Made by a program: the position numbers and the translations under genes. The notes beneath the pieces were generated by a model. The model searched no databases, was not told where the DNA came from, and saw only the letters and a program-made list of their open reading frames with translations. A DNA stretch of 64,000 nucleotides, taken from contig NC_071331.1 of the NCBI RefSeq assembly GCF_010183535.1, positions 9,176,001 through 9,240,000 of the forward strand. Direction: 5' to 3'. The stretch is from Caenorhabditis remanei. Its lineage: Eukaryota > Nematoda > Chromadorea > Rhabditida > Rhabditidae. Of the stretch, positions 11,833 through 24,500 are shown piece by piece (positions within the stretch are counted from its first letter, which is position 1; every line of letters begins with the position of its first letter).

Positions 11833-12492
11833 TTAATGTACACCAATGACGTCATCATGGAACGCAGAATCTTCTCGTGCCGCTTTCCGACGGTTGACTT
11901 CGGAGTTCAGTCGAGGTTTGTCGATAATCTGGAAAATAAAAATCGGATGGAAAACTATCTGTGCATGCATCATATTTAATTTATGGAATATTCAAAACAG
12001 AGATTTTTTTTCGAAATGAGGGAAAAACTTACATCTGTATGAACATCCGTCGAAAAGTCGGATCCACTGACGTACGCTGAATCGAGATTCCCAAAATCAT
12101 GATTGATATCCTTATGAACTATCAGTCTCTGGAGCTCCTCTATTCTGGCAGTAGGACTGATATCCTCCACAGAATCCACGTCATACTGTTCGAACACTTC
12201 CTCATTCTCCACTCTCACTCTTAAACTTGGTGGCAATGGAATCAAATCCACTGGATCATCCTCCTCAACTGGCACCGTATCCTCCACTCTATGATGTGTG
12301 TGTTCAAACCATTGGGGATCACTTTCGATATAATGCGCTTTTCGCGACACCGCCGCTTGTAAACGGGCAAACACTTGATTGAAACCGGCAAGTTGCTCTG
12401 CTCGTGCCGGTTGTCCGGTTAGCGAGCTGGCCAATATCATAATATTCTCTGGGATCGAGTATTGGAGTAGACGTTTGACAGGGAACAAGACG
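11833..12492 (-). pseudogene. Truncated IL-17-receptor-like gene copy (3' end only)
   Basis: Matches the last two exons of the complete gene at 45604-49547. The terminal exon 11833-11928 still encodes a 31-residue C-terminus ending DDVIGVH. The preceding exon (about 12033-12492) begins in mid-exon near the FPVKRLLQYS residues; upstream homology stops abruptly just before the element at 12544. Relative to the complete gene it has an in-frame deletion of about 186 bp, removing 62 residues of the acidic tail and joining EEVFEQ to DVDSVED. There is no SEFIR, membrane or extracellular part, so this is a remnant of the tandem duplication. Confidence 0.85.
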
Positions 12493-12543
12493 TAACGGTT
12501 TTGATATTAAGTCATGAGTACCCTGTAACATGAAATGATTATA

Positions 12544-14161
12544 CAGTGCGCGTCATAAATATGCGCCACCCCTCGAAATCGGTGTTTTCGTGAAAGTGAG
12601 CTGTTTTTTAGGGAAATCGTTATTAAAATCAAATTCAGCGTATCAAACAACCTATATTCCCAAGTTTTGAGAAAAAAATGTCGAAAAATACGTCCAGACC
12701 ACCAAAAAGTCGCTAAAACGGCCGCGTCATAAATATACGCCACCTCCCAAAAAATGAGAAATAGTTCAAATTTTGTCGAATTTCTTCAAATTTTTTGGAG
12801 AAATTTGTTCATGAAACAAAGTTTAATGGTGTTTCTGAACACTTACTCGACAGTTCTCAAAAAATTCTTGTGAGATTTTGAAAAATCAGCACTTTTTGGC
12901 GATTTTTCTGATTTTTGAGAAATTACAGTTATTATCTGGTCTCGAAGTACAGTACTTGTTTGTTTTTTAACATTTTTAAAACAAAGATTACTCAATCTTC
13001 CTATTTCAACCTTATTTGAAGCCAGAAATTTATATTCCAGGTCTTATTTTAATCGATTCAGGCAACTCGAGTCAACTAGGTCTGTAAGCATTGTGAGTTG
13101 TAGGCTAGGAATGAGATTTCAGGCGTACTGGAGGACCGAGTATAGGTTGAAAATGCACGAAACTGTTCCCTCTTAATTTGAACAAATCAAAACATTCTTA
13201 ACTTATCTTGATTCGTCCCGGGGGAAAGCCCTAGCTCTTCACAAGTTCATTGTAATTAAAATGGAACAACTAATCTAACTGCAGCTTATGTCACGTACTC
13301 ATTTGTGTATATAAGCAAAATATGGGTTTAATTACGTAGTTTGTATTAACTACACATGTTATCTTAAGCAATTGATAGCCTGATAAGGGTTTACAGACGA
13401 GATCTGTGACGAACAGGTGTGAAACAAATACCTAATACACAGCAGCTTCGTTCGCTCACTTGAAAGGATATCAGTGGTTCTTACCAAGGGTTGATATTCA
13501 AGAAATAGAGGCAAATTGAAGAAGTAACCCCAAATTTAGATGATCCATGCATTTTCAACCTATACTCGGTCCTCCAGTACGCCTGAAATCTCATTCCTAG
13601 CCTACAACTCACAATGCTTACAGACCTAGTTGACTCGAGTTGCCTGAATCGAATAAAATAAGACCTGGAATATCAATTTCAAACATCGAAACGCATTGAA
13701 ATAGGAAAATTGAGTAATCTTTGTTTTAAAAATGTTAAAAAACAAACAAGTACTGTACTTCGAGACCAGATAATAACTGTAATTTCTCAAAAATCAGAAA
13801 AATCGCCAAAAAGTGCTGATTTTTCAAAATCTCACAAGAATTTTTTGATAACTGTCGAGTAAGTGTTCAGAAACACCATTAAACTTTGTTTCATGAACAA
13901 ATTTCTCCGAAAAATTTGAAAAAATTCGACAAAATTTGAACTATTTCTCATTTTTTGGGAGGTGGCGTATATTTATGACGCGGCCGTTTTAGCGACTTTT
14001 TGGTGGTCTGGACGTATTTTTCGACATTTTTTTCTCAAAACTTGGGAATATAGGTTGTTTGATACGCTGAATTTGATTTTAATCACGATTTCCCTAAAAA
14101 ACAGCTCACTTTCACGAAAACACCGATTTCGAGGGATGGCGCATATTTATGACGCGCACTG
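12544..14161. mobile_element. Tc1/mariner-like palindromic element, 1618 bp
   Basis: The ends are perfect inverted copies starting CAGTGCGCGTCATAAATATG, flanked by TA on both sides (12542-12543 and 14162-14163), as in Tc1/mariner insertions. The two arms are inverted copies of about 620-640 bp, so the same 70-odd-codon ORF appears on both strands (12507-12743 - and 13962-14192 +); it is a by-product of the palindrome. A non-palindromic core of about 370 bp lies near 13180-13545. No transposase was seen. Confidence 0.88.
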
Positions 14162-14370
14162 TACTCCACTTCTAAGTATATACTGTAATTGAAACATACG
14201 AAAAAAAAGTCCTAGAAAACGCGAACAAAATGGTAGCTGGCTCCGAAGTATAACAGTCGAAACATGTTTATTTCATAATAAATGTTGTTGTTGAACGATT
14301 GATTGAACAGGTATTCATTCTGGGTATGAACAAGAACCTCCGTATTTCAAAAACTGAAAATATCGAGAAC

Positions 14371-14437
14371 CTGTTTCAAAAACATATTTTTTAAAAAGAC
14401 TACCATTTTGCTATATTAGTGGAGACATTTTTAATCT
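14371..14437 (+). ncRNA. Candidate 21U-RNA locus
   Basis: Octamer 14371-14378, start motif TATT, 5' T at 14417 (spacing 39), 21-mer 14417-14437. A second YRNT (TAGT) would start at 14420. Confidence 0.58.
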
Positions 14438-15033
14438 TTGTATCAGTAATCGTTTTCCGTGTAGCGGTTGGAACAATGAAAGAGACCAAGATGCATTCTG
14501 TATAGATCAACTTGAGAAATAATATGAATTGTTTAGAACAGGAAAATAAACATGCTAGAAGTTCCATGCTTTCCAATCCAACTGATTCCAAAACGTACGA
14601 TTATACTTTATTTTTCTTTCTGTTTCCCAGCATTTTCAAGTCTTGCTTCATTTTTGGAAACGTAATACCGATTTTTTAGAAGTCATGTCTGTATCATCAT
14701 TTTTTTGAATTTCTGCAGCTTGTCACGAAATTTGTTTAATCACATATTTGAATTTTTTCTTTCACGAGATTGCACCTCCGGTGGTTGCGGATTCATGTTG
14801 AATCCCTTTCGAGCATAGCTTTCAATAAATTTTATCGTGTAATATAATTTCAAAATTAATTCAATTTTTTCAGATGGTTATTCCATTTTCTGTCTCCGAT
14901 ATCCTCCACTTTCTAATAAAATTAAAAATGAAGAGATCTCTTCACTCAATATCAACCAAAAAATACAAAATAGTGTATCCAATTGCAAGTATATAATTCG
15001 CTCCCTAATCCAATTAAAGAATTATTAACTGTT

Positions 15034-15041
15034 TGAAACAG
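15034..15041 (-). promoter_or_regulatory. 21U-RNA upstream motif, no clear start motif
   Basis: Exact octamer within a small palindrome (ACTGTTTGAAACAGT), conserved at 28487. No YRNT lies 36-42 nt downstream in either copy. Confidence 0.42.
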
Positions 15042-15405
15042 TAAAACAAAAACTTAATTTACATGAATTTTGTGTCATTTTCCGAGTAAAGAAACCGTAC
15101 AGCAGCAGATTCTTCCAAATAATTGTTTCTGCATCTAAATTTTATTTTCTGTAAAACAATCTAAAATCTGCTCAGTACCGTTCTTAGTTCTCCAATGTGT
15201 CCTAGTTTTGCGAAATAAATGGGACCTAGTTTTGAAAAATAGAAAAATAGATTTTTATTCCATTACTGTTTTACCTTCCCCATAAACTCAAGATGATTCA
15301 AATTCCATTGCTTCCTCTGATTTCCTCCTTTTTTCAGATCCACCGAAACTCCCTCTCATCTCATTTCGTGTCTCCAATGGCCCCCACTTCCTTATCAACC
15401 TGAAA

Positions 15406-16016
15406 ATGAAGATCTCTCTACTCCTTCCCCTCTTCTTATCTTTCCTACTGGTCCACAAATCATCTGGTGGGGAACTAGTCGACGTTCAATTACAGGAAAT
15501 TCGACTCGGACAGTAAGTACTTTTTTCCATTGTTTCTGTTCAATTGGCGCCCTACTTTCTAGCGAGATTTGATTGGTTTTGGTTTTTAGGAGGAGGAGTG
15601 ACACCCTCTTGAATCCTAGAAGCGAAAGTGACTTTTTTTTTTCAATTTTGAACCAATTTTTGGGTCATTGAGAATGCTCATTCAAGTGGGGAATTCAATT
15701 TTGAACTCAAAAAATGGAGCAATAAAATGTAGCAAGATGCAAGAAATTTATGTAAGCATCGAAACAGGTTTTCAATGTTTTGACTTTCAGCGAAAAGTTA
15801 AAAACTGAACCAGTCAGTCGTCAACCGTCTAAAACGCGCCTCGGATACCCCAGACACTATACACAATTGGATCTTTTCCTAAAAAGTTTCCCAAAAGTGT
15901 ATAGCAATGAGAAGAAGAGCTATATAAATTTCTTTTTGACCCCATTCCGAGTGAATGTTCCTTTAATCCCAAAAGAGTGCCTTGTCTTCCGACCCCTTCT
16001 TCTTCTACTTCTCTGA
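15406..16016 (+). CDS. Possible small secreted protein (two exons)
   Basis: Exon 1 (15406-15512) encodes a clear signal peptide, MKISLLLPLFLSFLLVHKSS, then GGELVDVQLQEIRLG, ending at a strong GTAAGT donor. A TTTTTTCAG about 70 bp upstream of the ATG may be a trans- or cis-splice acceptor for the leader. A compatible acceptor (GACTTTCAG, exon from 15791) opens a 75-codon frame to a stop at 16016, giving about 110 residues. Exon 1 is duplicated at 28888-28994 with the reading frame kept; the second exon is not conserved there, which weakens this model. No family is recognised. Exon 1 is well supported, exon 2 is tentative. Confidence 0.42.
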
Positions 16017-16614
16017 TTATTCATAACCCATGGAAGAGAGAGAGAAGGAGACATCAAACTGCGATTTCGACGTATTCTTTTGAATGAGTCCGAGACACCC
16101 CGCTGAGCTGGAAACCTTTGAGTATTTCTGAGTGAAAGTATGTACCTATGCTTATGAAAATATGTATATCCCAACCACACCCTGAATGAAAAAGTACCTT
16201 CGAAATGAATTTCATACAATCTGTGAAACCATTGAGACGGAGGACAAAACAGCCGCGCAAGAGGCGAAGACGATGAAAAAAACACATTTGAATTTGCATG
16301 CACAATATGAAGAAGACGTCGGGGGAGAAAGTATTTGGTTCTCTCTCTGTCTCGAGAAACACGATTTGATGGGTTTAGCGTTTGTATAGAGGATGGAAAG
16401 GTGACGGTTTGTAGGGGGGATAGGGGAGGGAGTAATAACAATGAAAAGATATATACACATGGGTGGTATAGGAATTGGAATGGGGGAGGAGGAAGGATGG
16501 GGGATCTTGTGGTAGGGTAATTATGGAGATGTAGAACTTTGATAAGTGATTTTGAGAAATTTTAAGAACATGGTAGTTTTTGATCACATTAAAAGGGTTA
16601 ATGCCGAAGGTTGA
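16017..16614. other. Conserved non-coding segment shared with 29.4-29.96 kb
   Basis: About 95% identical by eye to 29447-29960, with differences that include small indels and a CT-repeat length change. Open frames exist on both strands in both copies, but substitutions and indels do not favour any one of them, so I treat it as duplicated non-coding DNA. It may be intron or 3' flank of the signal-peptide gene. Confidence 0.5.
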
Positions 16615-16657
16615 ATTCCAAATTTTATATGGGCGTTTGAAAACAGTGAAGTAATTT

Positions 16658-16725
16658 CTGTTTCAATACTTGGGTATTAACGCATAGCAACCATTTTATG
16701 GTGATTCATGTGCTTCCTGGTGAGA
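16658..16725 (+). ncRNA. Candidate 21U-RNA locus
   Basis: Octamer 16658-16665, start motif TGAT, 5' T at 16705 (spacing 40), 21-mer 16705-16725. Paralogue of the locus at 43 with a nearly identical predicted RNA. Confidence 0.7.
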
Positions 16726-17533
16726 AAATTGGAATACCCACTAGAGACAATAATGAAAATTTAGAGAGTCAAAGCACATCTACTATCACTTGATACAATT
16801 TCGATGCGTTTTTTAGACATTGTGAAACTGAACAACTCCTGTAATTATTTTGAAAAATACGTGTCTACAGTTTCAAATTGCGCTCGAATTGATCTCCATT
16901 CTGACTTCTTGGTGGAAAAATTAATGATTGAGATGTAGAACTTTTGCAACTGATTTACAGAAATGTTCGCAACAGTATATTTTTCACGTAGCATGAAAGG
17001 AAATCCTTAATTTAAAAATCCCGTATTTTATAACGGCATTCAGAGACAGTGAGTTTTGCGGTTTCAGTATCTGGATAAAAAACGTATAGTAACCATTTTA
17101 AATTGATCCGCGTGTCTTTCAGGTGCATATGGAAAAACCTACTACAGACAGTAATGGGAATTTAGAAAGAGAGAATTGAAATCATTAAAGCTTATGAAAC
17201 TATATAAGAACAATAATTTTTAGTTTTTCAATTTCCGAAGAAAAGATATCTACCGATACATAGAATACTACTAGATTTTTCTTGATTTGACGAAACAGAA
17301 GAACTAATAACAAAGATAAAACCAATTCAAAAAATACCAAACAGTGTCTACAGTTTCAAAACGCGTTTGAATACATAGATTTTTTTATTTTGATTGAATG
17401 GTGAGGGGTTTTTCAATAGTAATCAAAAATCGAATTTCAGAAGTTTTCAGTATCACAAATCTTCTAAAAAACAACTGATGTAAGGGTAGTTTAGTTTCAG
17501 GTAGTTGTGTCGCCCATTTTGACGATGTTTCAC

Positions 17534-17931
17534 CAGACTTGCAAAATATCGGCCCGGCCCGGCTCGGCCCTGGCCGGGCCGGGCCGGGCCGGGCCGGTAG
17601 AGAAAGTTGCCGGCCCGGCCCGGCCCGGTCGGCCCGGAGTCAAAAAATGAGCACAATTTTTTCACAAAATTTTTCGAAATTTTTTGAAATTTTCATCAAA
17701 AATAGTCAAAAATCCTATGTACACTCGAGTTTTATCGATATGTAAAAACATAGTCGAAAATTCGACTTTTTTGCGAAAAAATCAAAAAATTTTCAAAAAA
17801 ATTCAAATTTTCAAATTTTTGTACTGTGACCCGGGCCGACCGGGCCGGGCCGGGCCGGGCCGGGCCGGGCCGGTGAAAATTCTCAAATCGGCCCGGCCCG
17901 GCCCGGCCCGGCCCGGCCCGTTGCAAGTATG
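17534..17931. mobile_element. CG-rich hAT-like MITE with 8 bp duplication
   Basis: Ends CAGACTTGCAA and TTGCAAGTATG are flanked by a perfect 8 bp duplication TGTTTCAC (17526-17533 and 17932-17939). The paralogous site in unit III, about 31488-31500, is empty and reads straight through. The interior is GGCCC/GGGCC runs around an A/T-rich core; there is no coding capacity. Confidence 0.9.
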
Positions 17932-18315
17932 TGTTTCACTAACTTCAAATTGTCCTCAACAATGAAAAATGTTCAGTTAAAGAAGCTAATAAAAAGATAT
18001 TGAAACTGTAGAGAATCCGAAACGGCTAAAAATTGGTGGCTCTGAGTAATTTCTTGTTTTACGAACGAGAAAACTATTTCAAGTTGTTGTTATGTAAAAG
18101 AAAGAGTAAGTCTGATGGGATTTCCATTATATTACCATCCGAGTGTCTTCTTCTTGATATCGGTGTTCAGAAACAGTGAATTTTTCTGTTTTAATATTTG
18201 AGTAATAACGTGCAGTAACGATTTTAAATTGATTCATCAGCTCATACACAGTGAAAAAATTCAGTATTGACAATAATGGGAATTTAGACTGGAAAAGCTT
18301 TTGGTTCTATCAAAA

Positions 18316-18381
18316 AGCAGAAAGGATCAGGCACTATCACCCGATACATTTTTAAACACTGTTCTCGACATGGTGAAACAG
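18316..18381 (-). ncRNA. Candidate 21U-RNA locus
   Basis: Octamer 18374-18381, start motif TGAT, 5' T at 18336 (spacing 38), 21-mer 18316-18336. Paralogue of 1104. Its octamer lies 39 bp from the divergent octamer at 18420. Confidence 0.7.
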
Positions 18382-18419
18382 AACAACAGCTGAAAATGAT
18401 TTTATAAAACACGTGTCTA

Positions 18420-18485
18420 CTGTTTCAAACTGTGCTCGAATTGATCTCCATTCTGATTTAATGGTAACAAACTGAGTTTTGTAGA
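18420..18485 (+). ncRNA. Candidate 21U-RNA locus (octamer gained in unit II)
   Basis: Octamer 18420-18427, start motif TGGT, 5' T at 18465 (spacing 38), 21-mer 18465-18485. The related sequences at about 253, 1150 and 16866 read CAGTTTCA at the same place, so a single base change separates motif from non-motif. Confidence 0.6.
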
Positions 18486-18512
18486 AATTGGAAGTAAATT
18501 TTCAAAAGTTTT

Positions 18513-18581
18513 CTGTTTCACAAATCTTCTAGAAAAGCGAATTAATGCAAGGGAAGTTGATCAATCCTTTTCTGACGATGG
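18513..18581 (+). ncRNA. Candidate 21U-RNA locus
   Basis: Octamer 18513-18520, start motif TGAT, 5' T at 18561 (spacing 41), 21-mer 18561-18581. The unit I relative near 1238 has ATGTTTCG instead of the octamer. Confidence 0.56.
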
Positions 18582-19329
18582 CCACTTTCTGCTCTAACTA
18601 ATAAAGTTTCTATGGTGGATAGAACTTTGTTATCAAAATTCGTAGTTGTGGAACCTTACAAAGAGATTTTGAAATTGTAGAGAATCCCAAAACACCATTA
18701 AACTGGAGACTCCGAGTAATTTGTTGTTTTGCAAACAAAAAAACGGTTTCAAGTTTTTGTTGAGTAAGACAAGAAAATTGTATGTCTGATACGATATCCA
18801 AGCTGATATGTTTCTGTTTCCCTCGTTCGTTATCCTGTTTCCATTTCTGTGAATTCTTATTCCATCAATCGCCTTCGTATTCCAGTTATTACCAGCCGAG
18901 TGTCTTCGTCTTGACACCAACACAACATACGGTTTCCTGCTGTTTGTCCCTTCCTCCCCCTTATTTTGACATGTTTGTGTTGAAAGGCATAATGTAATAC
19001 GATGCGCGCATCTTGATTACCCATTGCTTTTGTCGCCCTCCCAGACCCAGAAGCAGGTGCTCCGTGGGATCATGAGCTCTTCTTAGATTTCTCTCTGAAG
19101 CAATGTGTTTATTCTATTGGAGTAGCGGGTGGTAATGAAATGACAACTTTTGATTGACCTACCCATATGTTAGAGAAAGACTGATTTATTGTCTCACATT
19201 CCGAAATAGAATACTTTTTGGGATTTTCTTTTGGAAAACAGGGAAGAGTGGGGGCTTATGATAGTTCTTCTCGAAACAAAACGGAAGCGAAGATGGAGGA
19301 GTTTATGATCCATTCGACGTACTACTTGT

Positions 19330-20050
19330 CAGAAATCTCTCTCCTTTTTTGACAAGAACATAATGAGGGTGAGAGGAAGAGAGAGGTATTTAATGATTTC
19401 CTGTGAAAGAAGTGCTCCTTCTGTTCTCTTTTTTCTCTCATCTGGGACACTTTTGACACGGAGAGAGGAAGGGGGCTGTTAACTTGAAAGATGGGATGAT
19501 GATGTGGAAAATTGGAGTGAGGGAACAATAGGATGGATGGGGAATAACTCATTGGAAAGGGAAGAGAGGAAAAAGGTTTGGTTTTTGTTCTTGCGGAGTT
19601 TTCCTGTGGTTGGAGGTGTTGCAGGGTTCAGGAAATAGCGATTGAATGGAAAAATAGTTGTATTCATACTACATTAAATGTGAGAAACAGTGCTTTTTTT
19701 CCATAAAAGTTGGCATACACATGGGTGGTATAGGAATTGGAATTGGAATGGGGAGGAGGAGGGATGGGAATGAGTAGGGGAACTTGCGGAAGGGCAGTTA
19801 TTGAGATGTAGAACGTTGAGTAGAAATTTTCAGAAATGTTATATTTTTCAGATGTAGAATGATTATTGAAATGTAGGACTTTGAAAACGTATTTTCAGAA
19901 ATGTTCGGAACAGGATATTTTTGAAACAATAGGCTAAGGAGGAATAGGAATGAGTGGGGGGAACTTGTGGAATGGCAATCGAGGTGTTGAACTTTTTGAG
20001 AATGGAAAACTGTTCTAATGGTAAAGTGCTTGAAGGTTTTGTCATCTTAC
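19330..20050. other. Purine-rich non-coding stretch
   Basis: Runs of GAGAG, GGAAG and GGGGA on the + strand; no supported exon or exact octamer. The first about 270 bp have a near-identical copy at 32230-32500. Confidence 0.6.
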
Positions 20051-21309
20051 TATTAGTAACAAAAACTGATAACCAATTTTCTTAACACCAAACGCTGAAA
20101 TAGAATCATGACTTCAGACATTAGATACATTTCTGGAAAAATATTTTCGAAGCACGATTTCAGCATATGAAGCAAGTATATGTACATAATTTGATGATCT
20201 TGAAACTGTTATTATTTTTATTTTTCAAGTGTTTTTTGTCGCAAAGCCGATAGATTAGGCGCCTCCATTATGAAAAATTATCAGTTTCAGTACAGTAATT
20301 TGAAGTTTCAGTAACTTTTTAAAATTTAATAAACAAAATAGAGAAGATAACATCATTTTGGATTTTTGTATTTGAGGAATTTATGTCGGGAAATGTTGCA
20401 GAAGACATTTAAACAAAAACACTCATAGCTTAAAAATTACGTGATGCCTGAGGAACAGAGAACATTTGTTTGCAAAAACGTAAGTCATCCCGTTTGTAAA
20501 CATTTCAGATTCCAAAAAAATTTAGTTTCGTGATGATATTTTGAGAATGAGAAAACAGTTAGTCTTCATTATTGTTGAAAAATCAATAATACAAATACAG
20601 AGAAGGGAAAATAACAACGAATCGTTTTTGTATTTGCGGAGTTCATTTCTGGAGATGTTGCAGCGGAGATTTATTGCAGATTAAAACATTTCACCTGGAA
20701 AAAATAAGTGAGATGCGAGGAACAGAGAATATTTGTTTGCAATACATAAGTTGTCTCGTTTGAAAACTTTTTAGATTCCGAAAAATTGCAGTTTTGCCAT
20801 GATATTTTGAGAATGAGAAAAGAGTTTTAAACCAATAAGCGAGTTGGTTTGCCAGTTTAACAATCCACCATTGACTTGCTTTTTACAAATCCACAAAAAA
20901 TCAGACTTCAGAGTCAATGTTAAGAACGTTTTTTTCCTAACGACTATTGAACTAGTGAGAAATTTTTTCGTAATTTAACCCGGGTGAAACATATTTTCAT
21001 TAATTGATTTTATTGAATGAAAACTATATTTTCTCAAAAAATTTAATTTTTTATCTCCTTGAATTCATGCTGGGTCAAAATTCAGCATCAAAGTTTCGAA
21101 TCTACATATCCGAAATTTTTATTCTGTTCCAAACCGAACTTTTGAACCAAACTTCCAAACGACTATTCGCTTTTCAAAAGACAATTCGGTTAACTATACA
21201 CAAAAATCAAAAGAAACACAACTTTTTTGACTTTTTGAACCCGAGCTGGACACAAAAATAACATTGGTCCCATCCACGATTAGGAAAAATCCATTCCAAA
21301 TCCCGTTAT

Positions 21310-21317
21310 TGAAACAG
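21310..21317 (-). promoter_or_regulatory. 21U-RNA upstream motif, no clear start motif
   Basis: Exact octamer, paralogue of 6097 and 35626, with the same T 38 nt downstream outside a YRNT context. Confidence 0.45.
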
Positions 21318-21574
21318 TTGTTTTAATTATAAATTTTATTAAATTTTTGTTTTTTCTTCTGTTCCAATGAAACGATTTCTGGACCATGCTTTCTCAATAC
21401 TATTCCTTGCATCATCCCATTAACAATAAACAAACAAATGATATAATGTAGCAACTACGCCATAACCTCTAGCCTCCTCCTCCTCTCTTTTCAACAATGT
21501 GCTAGATAGTAGTGGTCAAATGCACAGTACTTATGGAAAAACAAACAAATATAATAGAGGGAATAGATATATAC

Positions 21575-24500
21575 ATGCATAATATTGGTTTTATTTTGTT
21601 GTCTATTGTTAGTTACGGTGCAAACACAGAGTATTACGTGGTGTCTAAGCGGGGGTTAAACTTTAAAACAACTTTTGGATTTTCAGAAGAAATGTGTGTC
21701 CACACGAGGAAGTGGAGATCGTGACGCTGAAAGTGCCATGTGTCCAAGCATACACAATATATGTGAGAAGTCGAAAACCGGGACGAGAAGTTCCAGAGCA
21801 GTGTGGTGAAACAACCCAAGTGAGATTTTTGTACAGTTTCAGGCAAATATGGAAAAAAAAACTGAAAAGAAATAGTTAAAAGAGTGGCCGTGTCGTTTTC
21901 CTTGGACAACATGAAGTCTATGAAACTGCAGAAAAATTTTACCGCTTTAAAAACGGGATTTGTTTGGTGTGATTGTGTCGTACAACAGTTCGCTTTGCAA
22001 TTCTTTCCTGTCATAAAAAAACATCTTAAAATTGTTGAAAACAATCAGTTTGACACTTGACCGTTCCAACATTGAGTTTAGTGGAAGAATTCATTGAAGT
22101 AATTGATTTAGCTTTTCGAATGTACTCTTTCATTTTGACTCTTTCAGTTCACAAACAGATCTATTGTTATTATTTGGAAAATTTCCGAGGTTAGATCAGT
22201 TTGGATAGAAACAGAAATACCTAGTATTAGTGAAATAGTTTTAAGTGAAAAACGAGAAAGTATGTTATGGCGTGACGAATTGGTAATCGGTTTTTGTAGA
22301 ATATGTAGATTAATTTTCGAGCTGTGTTTTTATAGTTGACAACATTGCTTTTTGGAAGTTTCCTCTGAGGTTTCACGCAAAATTACCTAGAAAATCTCAC
22401 ATTTTGAACTGACATGGAATGATCGCGAATTGATATGCCTGGTTTTGGCTCATTATATTTTCAAACGAACACCCATGCAAAAGTAAAATGTTCCTGAAAA
22501 TATTGTGTTTTGTGCTATCATAGTTTTTGAGAAAATTGAATTTTTGAAAAAATGATGAAAAACGTTTTCCGCACACTTCAAACCACTTGCTTCAATCTAA
22601 CTCAAAATAAAAGATCTAAAAAATGAAAGAAAGCTAAACTCTTCTAGTTTTAGAAAACAATAACATAAAAATTCTACAAACTTTAATAATATAAAATTAG
22701 AAACGAAATAACATTTTTTCTCCAGTACGTAAAAACCGTATGAAAAATTCTAACCGTAAAAATCGATTGAAATTAGGGTCATAAAGTAGCGAATGCATAA
22801 ATATGTTGAAAACATTTATAAAACCCCGGGGCACTCCAAAAGCAGAAAAAAATTTGAAAAAAATTTGAAGACAAAAATTTGAAAAAAAAATTGAAAATTA
22901 AATTTTTCCATCAAAATATCTATAGAAGTAATATAGTTTTGTCTCAAAATTGAATTTTTTGTATTTTCAGCTTTAAATTGGAACATAAACAAACATGATG
23001 TGAAATGTTTTGGCTGAGTTATCATAACTTGAACTGTGAATAGCTTTTAAAAATTAACACTGGTATCATCCGGCTTCCGGTCACGACTTTCTAAAAATGT
23101 TTATAATTTTACTTAATTATTCGAATATATCTCATTTCTAGCTTTTAGAAAATATTTGCATTTTTGCTGTACGTCACGATTGAAGGCAGTTACCATCATG
23201 TTAGTCAGGTCAGGTGAGAAAAAGTAATTACAAGGTGGCAATTCAGTATTATGACTTGTGTTTCACTCCATATCCGAAATTGGATGCTTACAACTAGAGT
23301 TCATTTTGTTATCTAACAGAATACAACTTTAAGAGTAGGTTTTTGTCCAAAATATTTTATGCTTGGTTGCGTGGAGCGTCGTCTACTTTTGATGACATGA
23401 CACCAGACCACGGAATCAAAAATAGATTTTGTTTGTAACAAAAACTTATTCACAGTGTTGTATAGTGTTAGATAACATAGTTAATTTCTATGTATGCATC
23501 TAATTTTTGGATATGGTGTGAAACACAAGTCATAATACTGAATTGCCACCTTGTAATTACTTTTTCTCACCTGACCTGACTAACATGATGGTGACTGTCT
23601 TCAATCGTGACGTACAGCAAAAATGCAAATATTTTCTCAAAGCTAGAAATGAGATATACTCGAATTATTAAATAAAATTATAAAAATTTTTAGAAAGTCG
23701 CGGCCGGAAGCCGGATGATACCAGTGTTAATTTTTAAAAGCTATTCACAGTTCAAGTTATGATAACTCAGCCAAAACATTTCACATCATGTTTGTTTATG
23801 TTCCAATTTAAAGCTGAAAATACAAAAAATTCAATTTTGAGACAAAACTATATTACTTCTATAGATATTTTGATGGAAAAATTTAATTTTCAATTTTTTT
23901 TTCAAATTTTTGTCTTCAAATTTTTTTCAAATTTTTTTCTGCTTTTGGAGTGCCCCGGGGTGTTATGAGTGTTTTCAACATATTTATGCATTCGCTACTT
24001 TATGACCCTAATTTCAATCGATTTTTACGGTTAGAATTTTTCATACGGTTTTTACGTACTGCAGAAAAAATGTTATTTCGTTTCTAATTTTATATTATTA
24101 AAGTTTGTAGAATTTTTATGTTATTGTTTTCTAAAACTAGAAGAGTTTAGCTTTCTTTCATTTTTTAGATCTTCCATTTTGAGTTAGATTGAAGCAAGTG
24201 GTTTGAAGTGTGCGAAAACGTTTTTCATCATTTTTTCAAAAATTCAATTTTCTCAAAAACTATGATAGCACAAAACACAATATTTTCAGGAACATTTTAC
24301 TTTTGCATGGGTGTTCGTTTGAAAATATAATGAGCCAAAACCAGGCATATCAATTCGCGATCATTCCATGTGAATGACTACATCAATAACCCACAGTTCT
24401 CTCGAGATTTTAAATTTAAAAACAATGAAATTACTGTTTTTCTCCTCTTGTATTTTTGAGATATTTTGGAAACAGCAGTTCCAGAATGTTTGCATTTTTA

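Larger units (their letters stand above)
1..16614. repeat. Tandem duplication unit I (diverged)
   Basis: First of three diverged copies of one segment. The opening about 370 bases recur at 16615-16990 and, more diverged, from about 30040. Bases 1780-2340 recur at 18780-19330 and 31660-32230. The EMI exon block at 6.0-6.8 kb recurs at 21.3-22.0 and 35.6-36.5 kb, and the block at 7.5-8.4 kb recurs at 24.8-25.7 kb. Unit-specific material is the three-exon gene at 3617-4899 and the insertions at 8794-9759 and 12544-14161. Within 1-1400 there is an older internal repeat of about 450 bp: the context ACAGTTTCAAA recurs near 250, 730 and 1150. Boundaries are approximate because they come from reading by eye. 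Confidence 0.8.

Noticed and set aside
13380..13430. Hammerhead-like string (CTGATAAG ... CGAAC) in the core of the 12544 element
   Set aside because: The core is not canonical (CTGATAA, CGAAC instead of CGAAAC), stem II would need extra unpaired bases and no matching NUH cleavage site or stem III is evident.
12507..14192. Identical 76-78 codon ORFs on opposite strands
   Set aside because: They lie in mirrored arms of the Tc1/mariner-like palindrome, start outside or at its ends and lack any known domain; a by-product of the inverted repeat.
15920..16441. Long minus-strand ORF (173 codons), partly repeated at 29354-29903
   Set aside because: The copies differ by frame-changing indels and no frame is preferentially conserved; basic, Ser/Arg-rich translation without a domain.
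17539..17965. ORFs rich in Gly/Pro/Ala/Arg (PGRAGPGRAGP) here and at 39429-39873
   Set aside because: Translations of the GGGCC runs in CG-rich MITEs on both strands, not proteins.
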